This document shows, piece by piece, positions 16,782-24,445 of a stretch of DNA of 61,953 nt (position 1 is its first letter; every line of letters begins with the position of its first letter). Location: the NCBI GenBank assembly GCA_032111745.1, contig JAULUH010000051.1, positions 1 through 61,953 of the forward strand, read 5' to 3'. The notes under the pieces were generated by a model. That model was not told the origin of the DNA, did not search any database, and worked only from the letters and a program-made list of their open reading frames with translations. The stretch comes from JAULUH01 sp032111745 (GTDB lineage: Bacteria; Chloroflexota; Anaerolineae; JAAEKA01). The translations under genes were made by a program, and so were the position numbers.

Positions 16782-17804
16782 ATGAGTGATGATTTAGCCC
16801 TGCCCTCCGGCAAGCTGCCCCCTGAGCTGCTCGACAGGCTGCTCCAACGCTTTGCGCCCCATGATCCCCGCCTGATCGTCGGCCCGCAAATGGGTGTGGA
16901 CGCTGCGGTCATCGACTTTGGCCAGGTATACCTGGTGGCCAAGACCGATCCCATCACTTTTGCGACCGACGAGATCGGCTGGTATGCCGTGAACGTCAAC
17001 GCCAATGATATCGCCGTGATGGGGGCTACACCGCGTTGGTTCATGGCCACGGTATTGCTGCCTGAGGGTCAGGCGACTCCATCGATGGCCGAGGCGATCT
17101 ACCAGCAGATTGCGCGGGCCTGCGATGAGCTCGGGGTGGCCCTGGCCGGTGGACACACCGAGATCACCGTGGGTCTGAAGCGACCCATCCTTTCCGGCAC
17201 CATGTTCGGCGAGGTCGCCCCCAGCCGGCTGGTGCGCTCATCGGGTGTGCAGCCAGGTGATGCCCTGGTATTGGTGCAGAGTGTGCCGATCGAGGGCACG
17301 GCCATCATCGCCCGGGAGAAGGCCGAGGCCCTGCTGGCGCAGGGGATCGATCCGGAGCTGGTTAGGAGGGCCCAGGGTTTCCTGCACGACCCTGGCATCA
17401 GCGTGGTGGCCGCCGCGCGGCTGGCGGTGGAGTCTGCTTCTGTCCACGCTATGCATGATCCGACCGAGGGGGGACTGGCTACGGGCATTTGGGAGATGGC
17501 GAGCGCCTCGGGCCTGGGCATGGCTGTGGATTTGGACGCCGTGCCGGTGGCGCTGGAGAGCCGGATGCTGTGCGACGCGCTGGGGCTCGACCCCCTGGGT
17601 ACCATCGCCTCGGGGGCACTTCTGGTAGCACTGCCGGTCGCCGAGACCGGACGGCTGTTGGCGGCCTTGCAGCAGGCGGGTATCCCGGCCTGTGTGATCG
17701 GCCAGGCCACTGGGTGGGGCGGCAACATGCGCGCGCAACGCGGCGGCCGGGAGGTGGCCTACCCCAGGTTTGCTGTGGATGAGATTGCCCGTCTCTTTGC
17801 CTGA
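16782..17804 (+). CDS. AIR synthase-related / HypE-like protein
   Basis: A 340-residue ATP-binding protein of the PurM/HypE/SelD/ThiL superfamily. The ATG at 16782 is preceded by GAGAGATCC. The N-terminal domain carries a MGVDAAVIDFG nucleotide-binding stretch and VNVNANDIAVMGATP; the second half has MHDPTEGGLATGIWEMA, typical of HypE. Unlike hydrogenase-maturation HypE, it ends in ...EIARLFA with no C-terminal Cys that could be carbamoylated, and no other hyp gene is near. It is therefore unlikely to make the cyanide ligand of NiFe hydrogenase; a stand-alone kinase-like role is possible. Confidence 0.85.
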   Translation: MSDDLALPSGKLPPELLDRLLQRFAPHDPRLIVGPQMGVDAAVIDFGQVYLVAKTDPITFATDEIGWYAVNVNANDIAVMGATPRWFMATVLLPEGQATPSMAEAIYQQIARACDELGVALAGGHTEITVGLKRPILSGTMFGEVAPSRLVRSSGVQPGDALVLVQSVPIEGTAIIAREKAEALLAQGIDPELVRRAQGFLHDPGISVVAAARLAVESASVHAMHDPTEGGLATGIWEMASASGLGMAVDLDAVPVALESRMLCDALGLDPLGTIASGALLVALPVAETGRLLAALQQAGIPACVIGQATGWGGNMRAQRGGREVAYPRFAVDEIARLFA

Positions 17805-17832
17805 CCTGGCGAGATCTTTAAGGTTTCCCCAC

Positions 17833-17863
17833 TTGACTCTCACGTACCGTTAGGGTGTAGTAT
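17833..17863 (+). promoter_or_regulatory. MerR-type long-spacer promoter/operator
   Basis: TTGACT (17833-17838) and TAGTAT (17858-17863) are 19 bp apart, the stretched spacing that MerR regulators untwist. The spacer holds an imperfect dyad (CTCACGTA...TAGGGTG) like known TipAL/MerR operators. It lies immediately before the merR gene, which suggests autoregulation. Confidence 0.7.
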
Positions 17864-17870
17864 GGGGCCT

Positions 17871-18641
17871 GTGAACGAGCGCATGCCAGTCTACACGGTA
17901 CGCCAGCTGGCGCAGTTAGCTGGGGTGAGCGTCCGGACGCTCCACCACTACGACGCTATCGGGCTGTTGCAGCCATCTTCCCGTTCGGCGGCAGGCTATC
18001 GGCTCTACGAGCAGAACGACCTGCTGCGCCTGCAGCAGATCCTCTTCTTCAGGGAGCTGGACTTCCCGCTGGAGGACATCCGGCGCATCCTCGATCATCC
18101 CGGGTTCGATCGAGTAGAGGCGTTGGAGAGTCATCGCAGGATGCTGCTGGCGCGAACCGCACGGCTGGCCGTGCTCGTGCGCACTATCGACAGGACTATT
18201 GAGAGACTACAGGAGGAGACCATGCCTCTCACTGATGCTGAACTGTACGAGGGATTCTCGGAAGAGCAGATCGAGCGCTATCAGCGCGAGGTACGCGAGC
18301 AGTATGATCCCACGGTTGTGGCCGAGTCTGACCGGCGAGTGCGCCAGATGTCCAGGGGACAGTGGGCAGCTCTGAAGGCAGAGGGCGAGGAGGTCAACCG
18401 CCTGTTGGCCAGCCTGATAGGCAGCGACCCTGGCGATCCGGCGGTGCAGGCGGCCATCGGCCGCCATTTCACCATGATGGGGCAGTTCTACACTGTGACC
18501 CCCCAGATCTATCGCGGCCTGGGCCAGCTCTACGTGGAGCATCCGGAGTTTCGGGCCTACTACGAAGCCTACGCTCCTGGCCTGGCCGACTTCATGCAGG
18601 CTGCCATGGAAGTGTACTGTGACCGGACCCTGGCCGCGTAG
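17871..18641 (+). CDS. MerR family regulator with TipAS-type effector domain
   Basis: Transcription factor of about 256 residues. An N-terminal MerR winged helix (YTVRQLAQLAGVSVRTLHHY..., residues ~7-75) is followed by a dimerisation coiled coil and a C-terminal TipAS-like drug-binding domain (from about residue 125, LYEGFSEEQIERYQREV). GTG 17871 is chosen because the -10 box overlaps an upstream ATG at 17862, so an mRNA from that promoter would begin near 17870; ATG 17883 is the other option. TipAL proteins respond to thiopeptide-like antibiotics; the ligand here is unknown. Confidence 0.88.
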   Translation: MNERMPVYTVRQLAQLAGVSVRTLHHYDAIGLLQPSSRSAAGYRLYEQNDLLRLQQILFFRELDFPLEDIRRILDHPGFDRVEALESHRRMLLARTARLAVLVRTIDRTIERLQEETMPLTDAELYEGFSEEQIERYQREVREQYDPTVVAESDRRVRQMSRGQWAALKAEGEEVNRLLASLIGSDPGDPAVQAAIGRHFTMMGQFYTVTPQIYRGLGQLYVEHPEFRAYYEAYAPGLADFMQAAMEVYCDRTLAA

Positions 18642-18656
18642 GCCCCGGGTAGCTTC

Positions 18657-18703
18657 CGACAGGAACGCCCTGCACGGCAATCCCGTGCAGGGCGTTCCTG
18701 TCG
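18657..18703. terminator. 21-bp perfect bidirectional terminator hairpin
   Basis: A perfect 21-bp stem (18657-18677 with 18683-18703) with a five-base loop, followed by TTTG. It sits between the convergent merR and glgE genes. Confidence 0.85.
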
Positions 18704-18741
18704 TTTGCCACAGCTCTGCGGGGAGAACCAGGGTCAGGACC

Positions 18742-20733
18742 TCATATGAAGTAGTCGAACCCCGACTCGTAGTGGCTCCAGCGCCGGATACGGAAGACGT
18801 GGGCCATCTTGCCTTCGGGGCTGAGCTCCACGTAGTTTGCCGGCCCTCGCCATAGGTAACGCTCGTCATGCAGGAGGTCGTGGGCCTGGAACAGCTCGTC
18901 GGGCCCGATGCCAAACTCTTCCAGGGGCAGGTGGATCAGGGAGCTCTGGCCATGGAAGGGATCCAAGTTGACCACCGAGGTGACGATGTTGGAGCGGTCA
19001 GCGGTCGCTTTGTAGTAGCCGATCATGAAGGGGTTGTCGACTTGGATGAAGCGCAAGTTGTCGAACTCGTGCATGGCCGGGTTCTCGCGGCGAATCTGGT
19101 TGAGCCGGGTGATGATCGACGTAATATTGCCGGGGGCGTTCCAGTCGCGCACCTTGATCTCGTACTTCTCCGAGTCCAGGTACTCCTCCTTGCCCGGAAC
19201 GGGCTCGTTTTCGCACAGCTCGAAGCCGCTGTAGATGCCGTAGACCGTAGAGAGGGTGGCAGCCAGCACCGCCCGCATGATGAAGGCTGGCCGGCCGCCG
19301 ATCTGCAGGATCTCCGGCAGGATGTCGGGCGTGTTGGCAAAGAAGTTGGGCGTGAAATACTCCTTCATCTCCGTTGCGGTCAGCTCGGTCAGATAATCCG
19401 TCAGCTCGGACTTGGAGTTGCGCCACGTGAAGTAGGTGTAGGACTGGGTATAGCCCGCCTTGGCCAGCATCTTCATCATCTTGGGCTTGGTGAAGGCCTC
19501 GGACAGGAAAACCACCTCCGGATGCTCCCTGTGCACCTCGCCGATGACCCACTCCCAGAAAGTCACAGGCTTGGTGTGGGGGTTGTCCACTCGGAAGGTT
19601 TTCACGCCCTTGTCGATCCAGAACAGGAAGATCTTCAGCATCTCCTGCCACAGCCCCTCCCGATCCGGCGTGGCGAAGTTCAGAGGGTAGACATCCTGGT
19701 ATTTCTTCGGCGGGTTCTCGGCATACTTGATGCTGCCGTCGGGCCGGCAATAGAACCAGTCCGGGTGCTCGGCTACGTAAGGATGGTCAGGCGAGGTATT
19801 CATCACGTAGTCCAGCGCGATGTCGATCCCCAGCCGGTTGGCGGCCTGCACGAAGCGCACGAAATCGTCCATGGTGCCCAAGGCGGGCTCGATGGCCATG
19901 TGGCCGCCCTGTTCGTTGCCAATGGCCCAGGGGCTGCCCACGTCGTCGGGCTCTGCCACCAGGCTGTTGTTCTTGCCCTTGCGAAAGGTGCGGCCGATGG
20001 GGTGCACGGGGGGCAGGTAGATGACGTCGAAGCCCATAGCCGCCACGTCAGGCAGGCGGCGGATGCAGTCGCCGAAGGTGCCGTGCTGGCCAGGCACTGT
20101 GCCCTGGGAGCGGGGAAAGAACTCGTACCAGGCGGCAAAACGCGCCTTCTCCGGGATGACCGCGACCTCCAGCACTGGTTCATAGGCATAGCTCTCGGAG
20201 CGGTCAGGGTAGGCCGTCATCAGGGCGCTGGTGGCCTCGGCCGTGCCAAGCTGAATGGCCTGATCTTGCTCGCCTCCGACAACGGCGGCCTCCAGGCCGG
20301 CGGCGATTTCGGCCAACTGGGCCTGGTCTGCACCCGCGGCCAGGGCGAGGGAGCGCTTCACGATGGCCAGGCCCTCCAGGAGCTCGCTGGTCAGCACCGC
20401 GCCGGGCACGTTTTTTTTGGTGATCTCGCTCACCCAGGACAGGTAATGCTCGGCATAGCCTTCGACGGTGTACTCGTAGCGGCCGATTTCCTCGACGACG
20501 AACTCTCCCATCCAGCGGTCATTGTCCCAGAAGGCCATGGGAGCCTCGTGCCAGGTGTCCCTGCCCTTCTGGCGGAACTTGACCACTGCGGCCAACACGT
20601 CGTGCCCTTCCTTGTAGATGTCGGCCATAACCACGACCTTCTGGCCGGCCGTGCGCTTGATGGGGAATCGGCCGCAGTCGATCTGCGGCTCGACCGCCTC
20701 GATGATGACCCGGGGGTAATCTTGTGGTACCAT
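18742..20733 (-). CDS. glgE: alpha-1,4-glucan:maltose-1-phosphate maltosyltransferase (GlgE)
   Basis: Cytoplasmic GH13 enzyme, 663 residues, that extends alpha-glucans with maltose from maltose-1-phosphate. The N-terminal GlgE domain (residues ~10-200) precedes a GH13 barrel. In the barrel, RVDNPHTKP supplies the nucleophile Asp (residue 383) and FLSEAFTKP the acid/base Glu (residue 412), both in the GlgE-specific context. The length is typical. The start has GGGGAG upstream, inside the end of glgA, and only four bases separate the two genes, so they are translationally coupled. Confidence 0.95.
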   Translation of the reverse strand: MVPQDYPRVIIEAVEPQIDCGRFPIKRTAGQKVVVMADIYKEGHDVLAAVVKFRQKGRDTWHEAPMAFWDNDRWMGEFVVEEIGRYEYTVEGYAEHYLSWVSEITKKNVPGAVLTSELLEGLAIVKRSLALAAGADQAQLAEIAAGLEAAVVGGEQDQAIQLGTAEATSALMTAYPDRSESYAYEPVLEVAVIPEKARFAAWYEFFPRSQGTVPGQHGTFGDCIRRLPDVAAMGFDVIYLPPVHPIGRTFRKGKNNSLVAEPDDVGSPWAIGNEQGGHMAIEPALGTMDDFVRFVQAANRLGIDIALDYVMNTSPDHPYVAEHPDWFYCRPDGSIKYAENPPKKYQDVYPLNFATPDREGLWQEMLKIFLFWIDKGVKTFRVDNPHTKPVTFWEWVIGEVHREHPEVVFLSEAFTKPKMMKMLAKAGYTQSYTYFTWRNSKSELTDYLTELTATEMKEYFTPNFFANTPDILPEILQIGGRPAFIMRAVLAATLSTVYGIYSGFELCENEPVPGKEEYLDSEKYEIKVRDWNAPGNITSIITRLNQIRRENPAMHEFDNLRFIQVDNPFMIGYYKATADRSNIVTSVVNLDPFHGQSSLIHLPLEEFGIGPDELFQAHDLLHDERYLWRGPANYVELSPEGKMAHVFRIRRWSHYESGFDYFI

Positions 20734-20737
20734 TGGC

Positions 20738-21949
20738 CTACTCCCCGGCCGTGAGCGACTCGTAGAGGGCCTTGGTTTGCTCGGCGATGCTGGCCCAGCT
20801 GAAGACGTCCCTGGCCCGCGCCTGCCCCTTTTCCGCCATGGATTCCCGCAGTGCCGGGTCGTCCAGCAGCTTGTTGATGCCGGCGGCCAGATCTTGAGAG
20901 AACTTCTCCGGATCCTCGGGCTCGAAGGGAGCTACGTTGAGCTGCTTCACCGGCACCAGGATGCCGGTCTCGCCGCTTACCACCACTTCTTTGATGCCCC
21001 CGACCGCGCTGGCAACCACAGCGGTCTTGCAGGCCATGGCTTCCAGGTTGATGATGCCGAAGGGTTCGTAGATGGAGGGACAGCAGAAGACCGCCGCATG
21101 GGTGTACATCTGGATCACGTCAGGCTTGGACAGCATTTCCTGAATCCAGATCACATTGTCCCGGGTCTTCTTGACCTCGGCGACGGCTGCCTCCATCTCC
21201 GCCGCGATCTCCTTGGTGTCAGGCGCTCCGGCACACAGCACGATCTGGGCCTCAGGGTTGATGTGTTTGATGGCGTTGACCAGGTGGATGATCCCCTTCT
21301 GGCGGGTGATCCGGCCCACAAACAGGACGTAGGGCTGGTCCGGATCGACACCATATTTGATCAGCGCGCTGTCGTCAACCGTGGGCCTGTATTCCTCGAT
21401 ATTGATGCCGTTGTAGATTACCTTGACCCGGGCCGGATCGACGTCGAACAGGCGCAGGACATCATCTCGGGTCTCCTGGGAGACCGCTACCACTGCGTCT
21501 GCCATCTCGATGGCGGTCTTCTCCACCCACGATGATAGATCGTAACCGCGGCCGAGTTGCTCGCGCTTCCAGGGACGCAGGGGCTCCAGGGAATGGGTGG
21601 TGACGACCAGGGGAATGCCATACAGGATCTTGGCCAGGATGCCGGCGAAGTGGGAGTACCAGGTGTGGCAGTGAACCACGTCGGCATCGATGGGGTCGGC
21701 CATCGTATCCACGTTGGTCTCCAGGGTGTCCAGGGCACCGCGCAGCTTGCCGTCGACCCGGGCAAAACTGCTATTGGCGAAGGGATAGCCCTTGACGCTT
21801 AGGTGATGTCCAGTCACGTCCTGGTCGCCGAAGCTCCTGACTTCTACGTCCATCAAGCGCGCCAGCTCCAGGGACAGGTACTCCACGTGGACGCCAGCAC
21901 CACCGTACACGTAGGGGGGATACTCACGGGTAAGGAAAAGGACTTTCAT
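20738..21949 (-). CDS. glgA: glycogen synthase / maltose-1-phosphate synthase (GlgA/GlgM type, GT4)
   Basis: Glycosyltransferase family 4 enzyme of 403 residues. The start at 21949 is chosen for the AAGGAAGG upstream; a longer frame opens at 21976. MKVLFLTREYPPYVYGGAGV at the N-terminus, FVGRITRQKG (~residue 205) and the donor-site YEPFGIINLEAMAC (~295-308) match the actinobacterial-type GlgA/GlgM. In mycobacteria that enzyme uses ADP-glucose to make maltose-1-phosphate for GlgE. Being directly coupled to glgE supports that reaction here, by inference. Confidence 0.92.
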   Translation of the reverse strand: MKVLFLTREYPPYVYGGAGVHVEYLSLELARLMDVEVRSFGDQDVTGHHLSVKGYPFANSSFARVDGKLRGALDTLETNVDTMADPIDADVVHCHTWYSHFAGILAKILYGIPLVVTTHSLEPLRPWKREQLGRGYDLSSWVEKTAIEMADAVVAVSQETRDDVLRLFDVDPARVKVIYNGINIEEYRPTVDDSALIKYGVDPDQPYVLFVGRITRQKGIIHLVNAIKHINPEAQIVLCAGAPDTKEIAAEMEAAVAEVKKTRDNVIWIQEMLSKPDVIQMYTHAAVFCCPSIYEPFGIINLEAMACKTAVVASAVGGIKEVVVSGETGILVPVKQLNVAPFEPEDPEKFSQDLAAGINKLLDDPALRESMAEKGQARARDVFSWASIAEQTKALYESLTAGE

Positions 21950-22288
21950 CGATGCACCTTCCTTGGGCTGAGGCAAAGCGAGGCACGGCCGGTAGGATAC
22001 GGCCGCAGCTTGTGTAGGCAGTCACGTAGTATAGCGGCAAAACTGTCGTGTACCAAATGCTTTATGGGTGCTCCTTGCCTGGTCCGGGCCCGCCACCCAC
22101 ATGGGCGCTGGTGAGGCAGGGCGGGGATGGTCGCAAGCGCGGCCAGTGGGCCGTTGGACAAAGCTATGGTACAATGAGACACCGGAGTTACGCTGCGCTC
22201 GGTTGGGGCACCCAGGCGGGTCAGGCACCAGGTGCTGCCGGTTAGACGAGCCCGATAGGGCTCAGGTTAGCTTGCATAGGTGATGGTC
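21950..22288. other. divergent promoter region glgA / rho
   Basis: A 339-bp intergenic stretch between two divergent genes. It holds the glgA promoter near 22028-22056 on the minus strand, a TACAAT -10 candidate for rho at 22170-22175 with no good -35, and a roughly 110-nt rho leader with a small AGCCC/GGGCT hairpin near 22247. Nothing else was recognised. Confidence 0.5.
22028..22056 (-). promoter_or_regulatory. promoter of glgA-glgE
   Basis: Read on the minus strand: TTGGTA, a 17-bp spacer and TATACT. It lies about 80 bp before the glgA start. Confidence 0.65.
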
Positions 22289-23497
22289 ATGTCCTCTCGG
22301 AGGAGCGTGCCGACGAATTATGACATCTCTGGCTGGCGTGCTGAGGCCAGGCAGCATCAGCCGTGGCGCGCCGAGCCGGCTCCGCAGCCGCCCCAGGTGC
22401 AGCGCGGGCAGGTAGCGGTTTTTGGCTACCTGGCTCTGGACTCGCGGGACCAAGGCCAGGTGCGGGCGAACGCTGTGCCTGGACGCGACGATCCCTTTGT
22501 GCCTGCGGCACTGGTGCATCGCCTTGGGCTGCGGCATGGCGACTATGTCGATGGCATGGCGCGGGTGGACGACTATGGATTAACCGTGCAGCATGTGTGG
22601 CGGGTAAACGGGAATGGCGCTCGGAATCTGGGAGGTCGTCCTGACTTCCGGCAGCTGACGGCCATCCATCCTGACACCCAGATTGCCCTGGGCTACCGGC
22701 CGGAGGCAATCACCGGCCGCGTGCTGGATCTGGTGGCACCCATCGGCCGCGGGCAGCGAGGGTTGATCGTTGCCCCCCCCCAGGCCGGCAAGACCACGGT
22801 CCTGCAGCACATCGCTCACGGCGTAGCCGCCGACCCCGAGCTGGAGCTGCTGGTCCTACTGGTCGGCGAGCGACCCGAGGAGGCGACCATGCTGCGCCGC
22901 GATGTTCGCGGTGAGGTGCTGGTGGCTGATCTGGATACCCCCAATGCGCAGCAGGCCGCAGTTGTGGAGCTGGGCATGGCCCATGCTCGCCGGCTGACCG
23001 AAGAAGGCCGCCATGTGGTCGTCCTGCTCGATAGTCTCACCCGCCTGGCCCGGGTGCACAACCTGGCCGCGCGCGGTGGGGGCCGTACCCTGTCCGGCGG
23101 CATGGATGCCTCTGCGCTGACACCCCTGCGGCAGGTGTTTGGTGCCGCCCGCGCCACCGAAGAGGGCGGCAGCTTGACCCTGATCGCCACCTGTCTGGTG
23201 GAGACCAACAGCCGGTTGGATGACCTGGTGTATGAGGAGTTCAAGGGCACGGGCAACATGGAGGTGCATCTGGACCGGCGCCTGGCCCAGCTAGGACTCT
23301 ACCCTGCCGTGGATATCCTGCGCTCAGGAACCAGGCGCGAGGGCCTGCTTTTGGACGAGGCCACTATGGAACTGATGGCCCGCCTGCGCCGCCTCCTTGC
23401 TCGCATGGCCCCGGACGAAGCCCTGGCAGACCTGTTACATGTGTTGCGCCGGGCCCCCGACAATCAGCAAGCGCTGGAAGTATTGCTGGCGGCCTGA
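22289..23497 (+). CDS. rho: transcription termination factor Rho
   Basis: Hexameric RNA-dependent ATPase/translocase, 402 residues. The N-terminal RNA-binding (CSD-like) domain spans about 35-105. The RecA-like motor has P-loop VAPPQAGKTT (~160-169), Walker B VVVLLDSLTRLAR (~242-254, including the Q-loop region) and the R-loop segment EEFKGTGNMEVHLDR (~315-329). Several starts are possible (GTG 22280, ATG 22283, ATG 22289); 22289 is preferred because AGGTGA lies five bases upstream. It lacks the long N-terminal insertion of many actinobacterial Rho proteins. Confidence 0.93.
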   Translation: MSSRRSVPTNYDISGWRAEARQHQPWRAEPAPQPPQVQRGQVAVFGYLALDSRDQGQVRANAVPGRDDPFVPAALVHRLGLRHGDYVDGMARVDDYGLTVQHVWRVNGNGARNLGGRPDFRQLTAIHPDTQIALGYRPEAITGRVLDLVAPIGRGQRGLIVAPPQAGKTTVLQHIAHGVAADPELELLVLLVGERPEEATMLRRDVRGEVLVADLDTPNAQQAAVVELGMAHARRLTEEGRHVVVLLDSLTRLARVHNLAARGGGRTLSGGMDASALTPLRQVFGAARATEEGGSLTLIATCLVETNSRLDDLVYEEFKGTGNMEVHLDRRLAQLGLYPAVDILRSGTRREGLLLDEATMELMARLRRLLARMAPDEALADLLHVLRRAPDNQQALEVLLAA

Positions 23498-23530
23498 GGT
23501 CGCCGGCCGTGCCCAGATACACTCGTCGAG

Positions 23531-24445
23531 ATGACAGTACGAATGCCTCAACCTGGAGATGCGACCTTCTCTGACTACAATCAGACCCGTCGGGTGCTGT
23601 TGGCTGTGTTTGCCCATCCCGATGACGAATCCTTTGGCCCTGGCGGTACCCTGGCCAGGTATGCGGCGGAAGGCGTTGATGTGTGGCTAGTATGTGCCAC
23701 CGATGGGGACGCCGGCACCGTAGACGCCGAGATGCTAAGCAGCTACAGCAATACCGCCCAATTGCGCGCGGCTGAGCTATGCTGTGCCGCTCAGGCCCTG
23801 GGCCTAAAAGGGGTGGACTGGCTGGGCTATCGCGATAGTGGGATGGCCGACTCACCTGATAACCAGCATCCCCAGAGCCTCTATCAGGCCCCCATGGAGC
23901 AGGTGGTGGGCCGCATCGTAGCGGCAATCCGGGAGCACAGGCCCCAGGTGATCATCTGCGATAACAAATACGGTGGCTACGGCCACCCCGACCATATCAA
24001 GCTCCACCAGGCCACCATACAGGCGTTTGCTGCGGCCGGCGCTGCCGATCGCTATCCCGAGGCAGGTTCCCCGTACCAGCCCCAGCGGCTCTACTTCACG
24101 GCCTTCTCGCCAGGCTTGCTCAAGCTCCTGGTCCGCCTGATGCCCCTGGTGGGGCGCAATCCCCGGCAGTTTGGCCGCAACAAGGATATCGACCTCATCC
24201 AGATTGTGTCCTGGGAGACGCCAGTCCATACGCGGGTAGATGTTCGCCCCTACCTGGAGATCAAGCAACGCGCCTCGGCCTGCCACAAAAGCCAGGGGGG
24301 GGGCACGCAGCAAATGCGCGGGCTGCCTGGCTGGATTACTCGGCGCTATATGGGCTACGAGACCTTCACCCAGGGCTTTCCGGCGCCACCCATTGGCGAG
24401 GTGCAGCAGGACCTGTTCGGCGACGGCTTCAGCTCTCCAGCCTGA
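23531..24445 (+). CDS. PIG-L (LmbE) family deacetylase
   Basis: Zinc-dependent N-deacetylase-like protein of 304 residues. The hallmark AHPDDE (residues 28-33) and the later GYGHPDHIKLH supply the metal ligands and catalytic Asp. Family members deacetylate GlcNAc-type substrates, for example in mycothiol, bacillithiol and GPI-like pathways; the substrate here is unknown. The gene follows rho by 33 bp and its last 17 bases overlap the convergent RNB gene. Confidence 0.9.
   Translation: MTVRMPQPGDATFSDYNQTRRVLLAVFAHPDDESFGPGGTLARYAAEGVDVWLVCATDGDAGTVDAEMLSSYSNTAQLRAAELCCAAQALGLKGVDWLGYRDSGMADSPDNQHPQSLYQAPMEQVVGRIVAAIREHRPQVIICDNKYGGYGHPDHIKLHQATIQAFAAAGAADRYPEAGSPYQPQRLYFTAFSPGLLKLLVRLMPLVGRNPRQFGRNKDIDLIQIVSWETPVHTRVDVRPYLEIKQRASACHKSQGGGTQQMRGLPGWITRRYMGYETFTQGFPAPPIGEVQQDLFGDGFSSPA

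Noticed and set aside
18868..20754. Long plus-strand open frame opposite glgE
   Set aside because: Composition is typical of an antisense shadow in high-GC DNA; GlgE on the minus strand has intact catalytic motifs.
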